Shown here piece after piece: positions 13,441 through 24,699 of a stretch of 64,000 nucleotides of DNA. A program made the position numbers and the translations under genes. The stretch is from Antitrichia curtipendula (Eukaryota > Streptophyta > Bryopsida > Hypnales > Leucodontaceae), in NCBI GenBank assembly GCA_951230915.1, contig OX579637.1, positions 17,980,001 through 18,044,000 on the forward strand. The letters run 5' to 3'. Under the pieces are notes generated by a model, which saw nothing but the letters and a program-made list of their open reading frames with translations, searched no databases and was not told the origin of the DNA. Position 1 is the stretch's first letter. Every line of letters begins with the position of its first letter.

Positions 13441-14290
13441 AGAAACAGGAGGCACTCGGGGCGGCAAAGAGCAATTGAATAGCCACTACTGATAATTAGA
13501 AAAACAAACGCAAGTTCTTGAAGTCTTCATGTTTTATTTTGAAGCCCTCAACTTCCAAGCCTCTCTTATTATTAATAAAATGTTCAATAGAGTACAATAA
13601 AAAAAAAGATTTACAAAAATAGAGTATTTTTTGTATAGTGAGCCTCCTTGATTCTACAATGAGTTGAAGTAAAAATTTAGTGGTGCATAATTTGTTTGCT
13701 TTAAATGATATTCTGAGCAAAAGTGCCTTAGATTTGTATGGAGACTTAGATTCTCGAGGAGGCGGTCTTGGCTGGCGAAAACAACCCTCCTCGAGTCAGT
13801 GATGTCCGCTTAAGCGGGGAAGGAGAGCAGACGGGTGTCCTATGGGGCCCTCAAGTTGTAGGACTGTCCATGACGCTGTCTTCTACATCCCCCTTAGAGT
13901 ACTCTATGGCCGTGAACGTCACATATGCAGCAGAGTGCAGCATGTAAGGCTTGGAAATTGGCGCGGGACTACAACTCCCTCTTTCGGATTTGCTATAGCT
14001 CGAGAGCAACTTCTGAGATCCAGATAGTAGGCTCTATGTTAGCCTTCACTTGGAGAACGGAATTTTCCAACAATCATCTTGAACCTGTAGAAATTACACA
14101 TTTACTTATGGCAGAATACTAGCCATTTTCTTCCATGTCCAAGACGAATACATCCACTGTAATTGGAAATCCAAAATAGAAGACATTTTCAAAATGAAAA
14201 CTCAAAACTCAATATATTATCTACAAATTAATGTACATACAAAATTATGAGATACAAAATGTCATTACGGTTCGATCAAGCTTTGCTTGT
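13441..14290. other. Spacer with a short GC-richer hairpin
   Basis: No gene was recognised. A perfect 10-bp inverted repeat (CTCGAGGAGG) lies at 13753-13762 and 13786-13795 with a 23-nt loop. The DNA from about 13745 to 14050 is GC-richer than its flanks and has short open frames on the + strand, but they match nothing I know. Confidence 0.4.
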
Positions 14291-15150
14291 TAGTCTATTT
14301 CCTAGTCTGATGGCTCTGTTCTATGACTACATTATCCGATGGAAGTTTGTAGCATGCCCCTATGTTCTGGGCGGTTGTTTTTATCACATTGGTGATTTGC
14401 TGGTAAAGGTAGTCACCTGAGACAAGTGGCATTTGGCCGATCCAATTGGCCTCTATATATTCTTGCAATCTTCTCGGTTGGACGGCCAAGCCGAGACGCC
14501 GAAGCCATGGCAGGAGGTTCCCCATGAAGAAGTTGTCCTCTGCCTATCGTAGTCCCATGTGTTGAGGATAATGGCATTCCCCCTCTCATTGCATATATAA
14601 TTTTGTGGAGTGTCACCAATGAGAATGGTGTTGTTTGTAGAAAAAGACGTGTCCCCACAATAATTGAGGAACAACAAGTCAGAGAGGACCTTCATGTAGA
14701 CCACGTTCCAACCAAAGTAATAATATCTTCTGCAAGTGAGCTCTATCTTTTCGCACTCATTTTGGCTCAAGAAATCAAAAGGGGGTCTGTAGCAACTGAA
14801 TATGTATGCAACAATGGATTCCATGTTGGACTTAACCATCAATGTCCACACAAGAATCCTATCCGCGATGTCCAAGACCTCTCGGAAGAATTCGGTGACA
14901 TTTTTCTTAGCAAATAACGCCTTTGGTCCAATGATAGTGGGATTTTTGTAGTAGAACATTGTCTTGGACCTTGTAAGGCTTGCATTAGGGTTGCAATTCA
15001 AGTTCCTTTGTCCCCACTTGGCAAAGCACTCAATTCAGGTCGAAGACAATGTTCATCCACTTCTTTCTTAATTGTGGCACTATAGCGGCACAACTCTTGG
15101 CACAATCTCTCTCTTGCCCTCTGACTCTACTTGATTCCATCAGAACAATA
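14290..15150 (-). pseudogene. FCP1/NIF-like HAD phosphatase remnant
   Basis: Read leftwards, the frame begins with NIVFDLN near 15045. This is followed by a stop where Gly is expected and then VLC, giving the D-x-D/N-G-x-L type motif I of HAD phosphatases. Further on are REVLDIADRILVWT (the V-W-T/S motif II region), DFLSQNECEKIEL, and NTILIGDTPQ near 14600, resembling the acidic late motif of FCP1/NIF domains. The C-terminal part (NLLPWLRRLG near 14520 to 14295) is in another frame, so at least one frameshift exists. FCP1-type proteins remove phosphate from Ser/Thr residues. The gene lies 3' of NGQHS gene copy A on the same strand and could belong to the same element. It could also be a captured host gene. 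Confidence 0.6.
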
Positions 15151-15453
15151 GAGGAAATGGAGTTACCTGTTTAAATGCAGAAGTGGGAGAGCCAAACAAA
15201 GGGAAAACGGATTGAATGCCACACATCAAATGCGGTCTCCCGTTAGGAAGGGCTTTCAGAGGCAGTGGACGGTGCATGCTTTTAAGTTTTTTGAGCTAAG
15301 CAAGAAAAAAGCGACAATGCAATACAATTAGACCATGGTGCATTTTTTATATTGAATCTTGTATATTTTATTAACAAAATTTACATAATACATTTGCAAA
15401 ATTTTGCTATCCCTTATAGCGCGATAGAGTAGTACATTGAACATTATGCTACA

Positions 15454-18400
15454 CTAAACTATGCGCAACATAGTCGTGGATGGTTTTGCCGTTAGTGCCA
15501 AGCAATCAAGGAGTGGCGACGCCATCTTATCAAGCAGTATGCATACAAATGAGCAAGCAAAACTAGCGGTAGTTATTGCTGTTGCCAAACACACAACACA
15601 ATTTATTATGATACTAAATGTTTTGGACACAATCAAAATCATAAGGGTCAGAGGGTTTTATCTGAGTGGATTTCACCTGTTGCGGAACCACACACACATG
15701 AGTCCCCTCGACTCTTGGCTCGTCTGCCATCATTGTGTCAATGATGTCCTCAACCCCACCGTAGTCCACTTGCTCTTCATTAGGAGGGACTATTGACTCC
15801 AACTGGTCAACATCTTCCTAAGATGTTTGGCATGTTGGCCCCTCCACTGCCACTGCCTCAGTTGGAGGCTGAGGCTCCCCTAAAGAGTTATTGTCGCCTC
15901 AGCGATGTTCCTAACCCACCTAGACCGCTATAGGTGGCTAAGAGGAATTGACAACATTTTGATTGACAATTTCAAAGCCAACCTGATCAAGAGAGGCAAT
16001 TGTTGGAAGTTGGGACGCGAGAGTCAAGGCCACTAAGTTCTCATGGGCGAGAGAGACCACGTCTCTAGTATCTTTGATTCAAGGATCCAGTAGCCTAGAC
16101 ACTAGTTTCTTCACTTGGATCTCTAGGATTGGTGTAAGAGTAGACATAAATTGTTGTTGAGGTGGAGCGACTAAACTTGAAATTGGAAGGCTCTGTGATG
16201 ACTTACTTGAATCTGCTGAGTCTATTGAGACTGAAGCATGGATGCAAATAGGGTCATTTGAGCCTAAAGATCCGCAATCTTTTCATCAGATTTTGCTTGA
16301 ATTACAGTAATCTTCTTATCCGAAGCTTCCAATGCCTCAGCCATCTACTTGTCCTTGACTTCTCTCTCAGCCTTCCTTTCTAACCTTTTTTTTCTAGCCT
16401 TGTCTTCTTTTTGCCACCAGCCTTTCTCCTTCTTTACGAGGACTTTTATAGTTAAGACCGTGGCCTCAGGGATAGTAGGCTCCTCAACAATTTGGAATTT
16501 GTAGGATTGGGATTCCTGTGGTTGGATGTCACATGGCGAGCTCTCATGGTCGGACTTATCGTCATCATTAGACTCGTATTGGACGTCCGCTTCCTTGACG
16601 TCGCTTAGATTAACGAGTCTAGCATGCAAAACCTTCTTCTTCCTTCTTAGCCATTCCAGAAGGTCAAGATCATCAGAGACATTGGCTTTGTCCATGACAT
16701 CCGGGTTGGGTGGATCCATCTCGTTTGAAGGGCCGACTTCAGAATCATTTTGGCCCCTTTTAGCTGCAGCTTGCTATTGCTCCTTGTACTTGTGGTCAAT
16801 CTCGATGTCCTTATCAAGGGCGGGGTTGGTAGGACCTTGGACTTGGCAAAAAATGCAATCCAATCGTAGGCCTGGAATTGTGTTCGACTTGTATTGATTG
16901 ATGCCCTATAATCCAGGATCCAACATTGCATGCAGGCCAACCAACTCCATCTTCCATTGCGTTGGTTCCGGGATTTGGTTGGATAATTCGAGAGGCATTG
17001 GCAGCAATGACAGCAAGTTGGAATTGATCACCATAGACCCTCAACGTGGTGGCGGTTCATAAGTCAATGAATAAAGCAAATTAGAGAACATGAAATCCCT
17101 CTTCTCCATTTTTATAGCCAGATCTACAATTGTAGGGTATCCCTTTGCATTGTTTCTATCCACAAAGTCGTAGAAGTACGCACCAGACATCTTCAGCAAT
17201 CATTCATGACTTAGTTCAGTGATATGACTAAGGTGTATTAGCAAATCAAGGACTCACAGACTTGTAATTATCCTTGACTTGAGTATAGGATGGACCACTA
17301 ATATAAATTATAAAATCAAATAAATAATCAGAGGACAATGTATATACTCATATCAACTTTAGGAACTAAATGAGACATGAACAAAAGCACAAAGACCGCC
17401 GTTACCCTTGACTCAAGGATACCTATCTCAAAAAAAGAGGTTACAAACCTTGGCAGCCAACATGACTTTCGTTCCAGTGTATAGACCAAGGACTTTTTCC
17501 TTGGGTGTTGCAAAAGCCTACAAGATGTCTAGATAGAACACCATTCAAAGTTTGCTAGTACTAATCTTCTATTTTGATTTGGTGTTCTTTGCGGGTTCCT
17601 TATAGTATATGTTGGATGCTTCTGGTGCACGGTATTCCATCTTCATACAATCGCAAATAGTCGACACAAACTCGCTCTCTTTCTTGAATAGGAAGACAAA
17701 CGGCAAGGATGGGGCTTTCCCTCAATTTATGATGTTGTTGAGCATTTCTGTGTTGCAAGGAAAGTACGTCAACTGAACACAATCATACTCCTTCAACTTT
17801 AGGGCTGCAAATGAAGTCACAGCACTTAGGTTGTCCTTGTCCTCCAGAATGAAGAGCTAGACGAGGGGATCTATCATTTCTGGCTCTAATTTCTCCAAAA
17901 GAAAGTTAAAGAGAGGATCCAAGTCAATTTCTCGGTCTGTTGCTTTTGGTCTCGGAATTTCTCTGACGTCGAGCACAGCAAGGGGAACATCTTGGGCATG
18001 GTATTGATAACGTGTGCTTTTCACTAGTGCCTTCGCAATAATGTCAATCCCTTACACCTACACGCCACCTTTCTTCTCTAAAGTTGGTACTTCAGCTTCA
18101 TGAACCTTTGAAACATGTAAAAGACTTCGGAAAATTCCTTTCCTGGGTCCTTTACACGTTTCATCCATGCATCGTTTTGCAATTGCTTCTTGAAGTATTT
18201 GGGCTTTGGGTGTGTCAGTAGAAAATTCCAAACGTGAACCAATGTCTTCTTTTCCGGGACCTCCACTTTTGTCAATCACGTCTCTACCGTTGTTTGTGAA
18301 CTTTAGCAAATGCTTGAAGTCTATTAAATCCTGATGTATGATTTTCTTGCACTTTTTGTGCTTAGCCCTATTCTAATTGGGCATGCTATCCATTGCCAGA

Positions 18401-19730
18401 ATTCAAGCTTTGTTGACGAACAACTTGGGATATATGACTTTTTGATTTGGAATAACACCAAGGAGATGCTGCGCTTGTACGCAAAAATTCATGTCCGTAA
18501 AGTGTCCTCTATATTTGAAGAACTCTTTTTTGAGGGATACTCTTTTGTAATGCTTTCCCTTCTTGTAGGCTTTCAAGGTGACGTGATGAATAATGTCGCC
18601 TTTGGCCTGCTTCGTTAAAAAGATCTTCCAATTCCCAAAGAGATCGTTCGGAAGCGTGATTATTTGGATCTCATTCTTGAGGTCAGCATGACCTCTAATA
18701 CTCGAGCCATCTTTCTTTGGGTTTATGCTTTGATATCTAGCAACGACCACATCTGTGAAATTTTGTTGAATCAAGGCAAAACTAACGTGAGAATGGTAAT
18801 TCTTAGCATAATTTGTCGGTCTTCACAACACAACATTGACTCAACAAATAGATAAATACTCATCATGATTTAGACAATTACCCACTTAAAATTTTGGGAA
18901 GTCTAAGAACAAGCCAGTATCATTGAGCTGAGTACAAATGAGCGGGATAGATAATTATCTTGTAGTTGGTGATATTGTACGCAGCCTGGTTGCATTGAAG
19001 AGCATTCTTCATCTTATCGTCAGTTGGACGCTTGTAGGTGAGTAAGATATTTGACAGCTGACAATTTGATTCCCTTCGATTGGCTATGCAAATTCAAGAT
19101 GATTTGTTGCGTTATAGAATTGGAATATTTTTTGCAACTTATTGGCATCTTGAGTCTAGACAATGTAAGCATTCCATTTTCAAAGTTCCATTTTTGATCT
19201 ACACAACAGCCAGAGATCTATAGCTCTTTGAAGTAGTGATGCTATGCTATCCGTTTATAATCATAAATCAAAGATTCTTAATTTGGTCCCAGGATGTCAA
19301 CTTGTCCATGAGCAACTCGCCTTTATGGTTGACAAGCGTAAGGCACACATTCTGCCGCTACCTTATGTCCACGAGCTTTATGACAAACTCCTTGTTTTTT
19401 TCGATCAAGTCCCTCTGCAGTGTGCGAATGATGTAGTGGTCTTTTGCAATGATGCATTGCTTGATGTCCACGCTGACGGTTGAGTTATCAAAGAAGAAGC
19501 AATTTTTGTGCTTTGTTCAAAAGTATCGTTGAATGATTGCATGCTTCTAGTAATCTTCGAGCGGCGCTTTTGATTTATCAACTTTGACTTAGATGAATGC
19601 TAATTTGAAGCTTCTAGCAATTGCGGTTTTGCCACAAAGACTCTTCTTCCTCTTTTTGGTGGACTCTTCCCCTCTGGAGTTTCTTTCGTCCCGTTTCCAA
19701 GAGATGGACCTCCTCTAACAAGGTCTGGTA
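15454..19730 (-). pseudogene. NGQHS (ParB/Srx-like) gene, copy A, possible methyltransferase part
   Basis: Reading leftwards, the N-terminal part at about 19260-19190 shows FMIING, a stop, then HSITTSK, matching FYIINGQHSVTASK of copy B at 40.2 kb. Flanking residues also match (W, K-N and L upstream; WNAYIV downstream against WECYVVW). The G-x-H-S/R loop resembles the ParB/sulfiredoxin nucleotide-binding motif, which is inference. Further on (about 17500-17450) lies a segment ending VLGLYTGTKVMLAAK, resembling motif I of N6/N4 DNA methyltransferases (DPFAGSGT...AA). It is directly followed by a possible donor splice site. The C-terminal part (16345-16940) is acidic, then Lys/Glu-rich and coiled-coil-like, followed by a Pro/Gln-rich tail to about 15610. 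Many stops and frameshifts are present. No DPPY-type motif was found. Confidence 0.5.
17269..17421. repeat. GACTC-centred palindromes in a copy A intron
   Basis: Two 19-bp imperfect palindromes lie at 17269-17287 and 17403-17421, close to TATCCTTGACTCAAGGATA. They fall in the stretch where no coding match is seen, just past the possible donor site after the AAK residues. A third similar sequence lies at 16069-16087, and a weaker one at 18831-18849. The central GACTC and total length agree with the TTAGGTCGACTCGACCTAA repeats of copy B. Confidence 0.5.
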
Positions 19731-19879
19731 CCCTGACCTCCTTCCTCTTTAGCACCACATGGCGGTTGATGTGTTTAGGATTATACTATGACACAACGCG
19801 ACAGATAGATGTCACATGACGTTTAGTAGAGTCCGTGTGATGTTACGGAAAGTCAAGTTTACCTTTGACTTTTGAAAAA

Positions 19880-20420
19880 GAGGGGGTAATTTTAGGGGGC
19901 GCATGCAGGTAGGCAAATGCATCAAGGGGCAACCACATGTGGGCGACTTTGGATGGACAACAACGTATAGGACGACCGCAAGTGGGCAACTTGGGTTGGA
20001 GACTGTGGTTAGGGCGACTTTTGGTAAGCAACCTCGGGCAACAACATCTACCAAACATCTTGTAGGGAGATTGTGGGTTAGGGAAGCAACTATTTTTTTG
20101 GCGATTGTAGGTAGGTTTAGGGTTCACAAGTTTGCCACTTCTAGACCCACGTGCACACTTGCTGGACCTGTGGTCTCTTTGAAGGCACCCGAGGTCGTCC
20201 ATTCCGAACCCATTGTCTCTCTAAAAACACCCGACGTCACCCACTCTAGACATGCGGTTGCCTATTCTGGACCTGAGGTTGCCTCTCCTATACTCGTACT
20301 CACCTGTCTTGGATTTGAAGTCGCCCACCTTGAACCCAAGGTCGCCTCCGTGAGTGTCACGCATATGCCCCTTTGACCCGCAGTCGCTATACACACAGTT
20401 GCCCCACCCATACGAGCACT
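19880..20420. repeat. Left cluster of ~25-bp GGCGAC/GTCGCC repeats
   Basis: The left half has repeated GGCGAC or GGCAAC words about every 20-28 bp (19900-20110). The right half has the complementary GTCGCC or GTTGCC words at a similar spacing (20170-20400). Both are degenerate. A similar cluster lies at 22930-23060, so the pair brackets the two convergent genes between them. Such arrays resemble subterminal transposase-binding repeats of DNA transposons. They could also be upstream promoter repeats, since a TATA box follows directly. Confidence 0.55.
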
Positions 20421-20443
20421 CTGAAATCAAAGTTGCCCGGGCC

Positions 20444-20452
20444 CTATATATA
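20444..20452 (+). promoter_or_regulatory. TATA box of the 20.6-kb gene
   Basis: CTATATATA lies about 150 bp before the ATG at 20604 and directly follows the GTCGCC repeat array. A pyrimidine-rich stretch follows it, as in plant leader regions. It is assigned by position and sequence only. Confidence 0.45.
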
Positions 20453-20603
20453 CACTTGTGCATGTTCAGTTTGTCACCTTTGTTTTCCATTGAGGCTTTC
20501 TGTCTTGCCCCCTGTGTTGGCTGCATGCATGATTCTTCTAGAGATTATTTACTATTTTTTATATTCATCCCGTTTTCACGATTTCCAACATCTAAAAATC
20601 CCA

Positions 20604-21235
20604 TGGCGACTACAAGCAACAATGATGGTTTGCTTTCTGTCCCGCAAACTATCCGAACTATAAGTGCACTTAACAAGGCACTCAAAGACAAACATTGGAA
20701 ATGCAAGGGCACCACTCATCAAAAGCGGTGACACGTGCTAGAAAATGTTGATCACCTTGCTTTTAAAGGATGGAGCGAAGAGCCAGAACCATGGACATTA
20801 CAAATCTACAAAGATTACATTGAATGGTGTCACATTGGAAAGTTGTTTCCGTCGTGGCGCCATCATCACAACCGCCACACTAATGAGGCAAATCTGAAGT
20901 ATTGCGAGAGTCTTGCTTTCGTACAAAGATGCGTGGAGTTGTGTCAGGTCTTATACAAAGCCCCTAGCGTAGACATGAATGAGGACCCTCTCTTCATTTC
21001 TAGAGGTGCCTATGCTGAGGTGGCCCTAAACAAGCAAGTCCATTGGTCCATGATCAAGGAAACTCTATACATGGGACATCTAGAAATTGGATTAATTCCG
21101 TGGGATTTTTTGACACTCCCAGAGGGTAGACTTGGACCTATTCGAAGTGGTCCTCAAAACAAAGAAACTCAAGAGGTCAAATTTAAGGAGTCAGAAGAGG
21201 ATAATGACTCTGATGGCACGCGAATTCCACGGTAG
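20604..21235 (+). pseudogene. Unrecognised ~210-residue protein, one stop
   Basis: The frame starts at ATG 20604 (MATTSNNDGLLS) and stays open to 21235 except for a TGA at 20729-20731, which could derive from an Arg CGA codon. The protein has a basic N-terminal part, a Trp-rich middle (EPWTLQIYKDYIEWCHIGK, then FPSWRHHHNR) and a Glu/Asp-rich C-terminal tail (KESEEDNDSDG). I do not recognise the family. It converges on the kinase-like gene and shares its repeat-bounded unit, so it may be the second gene of the same mobile element. A single stop in 210 codons makes it one of the better preserved frames here. Confidence 0.5.
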
Positions 21236-21269
21236 GCCCATGAGGGATACATGTTGCTCTCTTCTTTAG

Positions 21270-22735
21270 ATCAGGGTTCAAGAATTTATGCAACTTTATT
21301 GCAAAGTACATTGGTCCCTCACGAGTCTTGAACAAGTCCTTGTCAAAGTCAACCATACTACCAGTATTCCCATTTGGTCAACTTCTCGATAAAATATGGG
21401 TTTGATTGTTCCATATATTTATATTGTTGTTGCTTGATCAATATGCTTGTATCGGAATGTTCAAGCTCAAAAGCATAAAATAACTTCGGAGCCACCTACC
21501 AACGATCTACCTGGTATTGATCCCTCATGGCCTCAAATGGCTTTTTATAATGTAAGGGTGCATTTTCGTCAAAACAACTTGATATCCCCAATCCCAATGT
21601 TGATTATCTCGTTCAAAAAATCGGAGAAATGCAACATTATGTTCATGGGAGACAAGTCATTGTATAGCACTTTGCACTTGTGCATAAGATATGTCACATA
21701 CACTAGAGTCTACGCCAACTTTGCCTTGTGCCTTTGGAAAAGAGTAAGTTTTTTTTTTTTTTCTCCTTAGGAAGTCCGAAAACCTTTTTCATTTCACGCC
21801 ATTCAATAGTGGGTACCACTTGCCAATCCAAATACCTCAATTGAGTCAAATGACCTCCATTCTACTACAAATTGTATGCTTCATTTGTCCTAGAATGAAT
21901 GGCAAAAAATTTAATGATGCTAGGATGATTTAAGGGGCAAGCTAGGGCCTTAGTGGATCGTTCTAGTCTTCCTTGCTTTGGATTTATCGCCTTGGACACT
22001 TTCTCGGCAAAAACAATGTACTTTAGGATTATATCCATTTCTTCAATGCGCACTTTGTGCACCTTTGCATACCCCCCTTCACGTTCAAATGTACTTACGG
22101 GAACCACTTTCATAGTATCAAGGACCCACGTGATAGTCAATCCACCATCTCGTACAAATGCGGCCTGCACTGTAGCATTTGTCCACCTAAAACCCCTTGC
22201 TGCGGATTTTGACAATCTCTTTAGTGTGGTAGACCACCACTCCATCTTCTGGCGGAAATGCTTAACCTCCTTGTTTTCCAAATATTGTTGGTCGGTGTTC
22301 TTCCATCAATTTCTTGGTGTTGAACATTACTGCACTAAGTGTCCTAGAGCCATTCAAATAGTCTGTCATGGTATATTAAATCTATGTCTACAAAATCTTT
22401 GGATTCCTTCAACTTGCTTAAAAAACATCCCCGTAAATTGTTGGTAGTGACATGCTGCCTGTGGTTAGGCACCTCAAGTAGCTTGCCTCCAAAAATTGTA
22501 CATTTTTTCCTGTGTACCACTTTAGACATGCTTCATATGCTTATTGGGTATAACTCGGAGGAGGATAGCTAGAGTCCTTGTCATGTACCAATGTCAACTT
22601 CTTGTCCCTTCGTTGCGGTTTGGTAATTGGTGCCTCATTTGATGATATTGGCACTTCAAAATGTACTGGATCATCAAGGTCCATATCCCATATAGAGGTC
22701 CTCTTCAGATTGGTACCTTACCTTGCATTAGACAT
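21270..22735 (-). pseudogene. Kinase-like gene, copy 1
   Basis: The frame starts near 22735 (MSNAR) and runs leftwards. An N-terminal domain contains KKLTLVHDKDS, homologous to DKRLVHDIELS of copy 2 at 59.6 kb. The glycine-rich loop region reads REGGYAKVHKV near 22075. NHPSIIKFFAIH follows, then two stops where WW is expected before NGG (about 21868). The catalytic loop is LYNDLSPMNIMLHF near 21655: Asp and Asn are spaced D-x4-N as in protein kinases, with Tyr-Asn replacing His-Arg. A Gly-Asp pair in the position of DFG follows. No clear VAIK lysine is seen. Stops and frameshifts show that it is not functional. It is probably a transposon-borne kinase family. Confidence 0.75.
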
Positions 22736-22929
22736 GTTGATGTTTAAAACAACCGTTGGTGCTTTCTCCAAGATTGGAGATTACAAGGGCAAAAACTTCC
22801 CCCCTCAAATTCAAACCCTAGTCCACGGGCACGCATTCATCCACCTCAAGGTAGATGAAAGACAGTACATAGGGCTAGGAGTAGAGAACACGGCTGTAAA
22901 GTGACTGCTTAAATATCTGAGGCTCCACT

Positions 22930-23060
22930 AGGGCAAGTGCAAGTTCTACAATGGCAAAGGAGGCGACCGCGGGTAGACAGTGCGACCATGGATTCAAGGC
23001 AACCTCACGTGGGGAGACCGCGGGTTTAGGCGACCTCACGTGTGGCAACCATGGGTCCCC
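22930..23060. repeat. Right cluster of GGCGACC repeats
   Basis: Repeated words GGCGACC, GCGACC and GGCAACC, together with CCTCACGTG, occur about every 20-30 bp. The cluster lies upstream of the kinase-like gene and mirrors the cluster at 19880-20420 at the other side of the unit. Confidence 0.5.
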
Positions 23061-24184
23061 CTCGACTACGGATTTCCAATTATCTAGCAAATTATAGGTC
23101 AGATAATTGGTTTCAATCCCATCTTAGAGGTACTAACAGTTCATTTTTTCTTTTAACATTAAGCGTACTTCTACTCAACAAACTTTTTAATACTAAAATT
23201 CAAACTTTTTTCTAGCCCTAGACTTTCAACCCTATTCTTTAACATTACTGAATTTAAATTCAAAATTCAGAATGGAAGAAGTCAATACAAATAGTGGTCC
23301 AAGTCATTTGAAATTGCATGCAATTGTTTCATAAATCTTATGGTTAGCTTATCATTTTTATTCCTTTTATTAGATGAACGTAGATTAGATTTTTTTTTGG
23401 TGGATTACTACCCCCTCAATGCCCAACTAAAGGCACCCAATTTGGGTGTCGACAATATTTGGAAGTTAAATAAAACCTAATCAAATTGCTATTTTCAGTA
23501 GTAAGTCTAGTTTTAGTGTCAAAAATCCGATTTTGAAAATGAATGATTATGATTTTTTAATATAAGATTTTGTGCAAAGGCACCCATTGCAATCTTGACT
23601 TTCCATAGTGTTGAGGGCTCTTAGAAATGAGCCTCAAATACACTAGATCTTGGAGAAAAAATCAAACTTGAAATTCATTTGAAAAATCAAATTTGAAATT
23701 CTTTTAAAAAAATTGTAGAATAGATTTTGAGAAGCCATAAACTGATTGGGATTATACATGTGAGGTAGTGAGGCCCTTCAATCGCATATTTTTTTGGTGA
23801 CCAAATTTTTAGATTTGACATGCAAAGGGAGAATTGAAAGATTTTTATATTTTTAACACCCTCATGATCAAACATTATAATCTTTTAATCCTTAAATGAT
23901 ATTGTTGTGCTTTCTTATCCCGTGTGATTTCTAACATGTCTAGTTTGAATTTGTATGGTTACAATTTAAAAAAACCTGATTAAACTTGTCAAACTATTGT
24001 TTCTTTATTCAATTTAGAACAAATTCCAAGAAGCTCAAAACAAGCCTTGGGCATTTAGGGGCTAAGGGCCTTCTTCTTTTCGATTTCCTTTGAGGGTTTG
24101 CCCTTGGTCTATTAGTGTTTCGATGCTCTATTTGTTTGTTTGTTTGTTTGCTCTTATCTCTTTAGTGACCAGGTTCCTGTACAA
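23061..24184. other. AT-rich spacer
   Basis: No gene was recognised. The word TACCCCCTC at 23409-23417 is the reverse complement of GAGGGGGTA at 19880-19888 and could mark the ends of the kinase unit, but no matching target duplication is visible. Confidence 0.4.
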
Positions 24185-24360
24185 GGTTGATAAATTTGAA
24201 CGTCCCAGGGCAAATCACGTCCAAAAATCAGACGCTTGGACGTAGCATCCGTAGGCAATGTAGCGGACACAGTGGTCACCATTTGTTGGACGATAGCCGT
24301 CGGATGGAACGACGAGCCTACAAAACCGGGTGGGCGGACAAGTCAACAGGCAATTTAGAT
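24185..24360. repeat. GC-richer cluster left of the hAT gene
   Basis: Several GTCC, GGAC and CGGAC words lie in a short GC-richer island within AT-rich DNA (about 24205-24345). A comparable island with 40-bp tandem repeats lies at 27520-27670 on the other side of the hAT remnant. The pair may be subterminal regions of the hAT element. Confidence 0.4.
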
Positions 24361-24699
24361 CAGATAGGATTTTAGGCAGAGCCTTCTATTTCATTTTTTA
24401 ACTATTGTCAAAGTTGTCATAAAATATTACAGTGGATTATTGGTGCTCCAGATTTCAACATTACCTAACATATTGGATAGAAATATCATATTAGCACATA
24501 TCACATGTCTACAATTTGGTTTGCATTCACAATTTCATCCAATTACTTTTGGATAATGGGTAATGAAAAAACAATACCCTGATGGTGTGTTCAACATTAT
24601 GGAGCAAATTTGTACTACAATAAAAAGTTCAAACAATTAATTGCCATGACATGTTCTATTTATCACAAGCAACTAACCACCTAAGTCTCCATCTTTTCA

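Noticed and set aside
19903..20376. 157-codon + strand frame at the GGCGAC repeat cluster
   Set aside because: The frame is open because of the repeated GC-richer words. The peptide is itself repetitive and precedes the TATA box of the real frame.
21447..21770. 107-codon + strand open frame
   Set aside because: It is the antisense shadow of the catalytic-loop part of kinase-like copy 1 on the minus strand.
19880..23417. GAGGGGGTA and its reverse complement as terminal inverted repeats of the kinase unit
   Set aside because: The match is only 9 bp and the flanking bases show no target duplication, so I did not use it to set borders.
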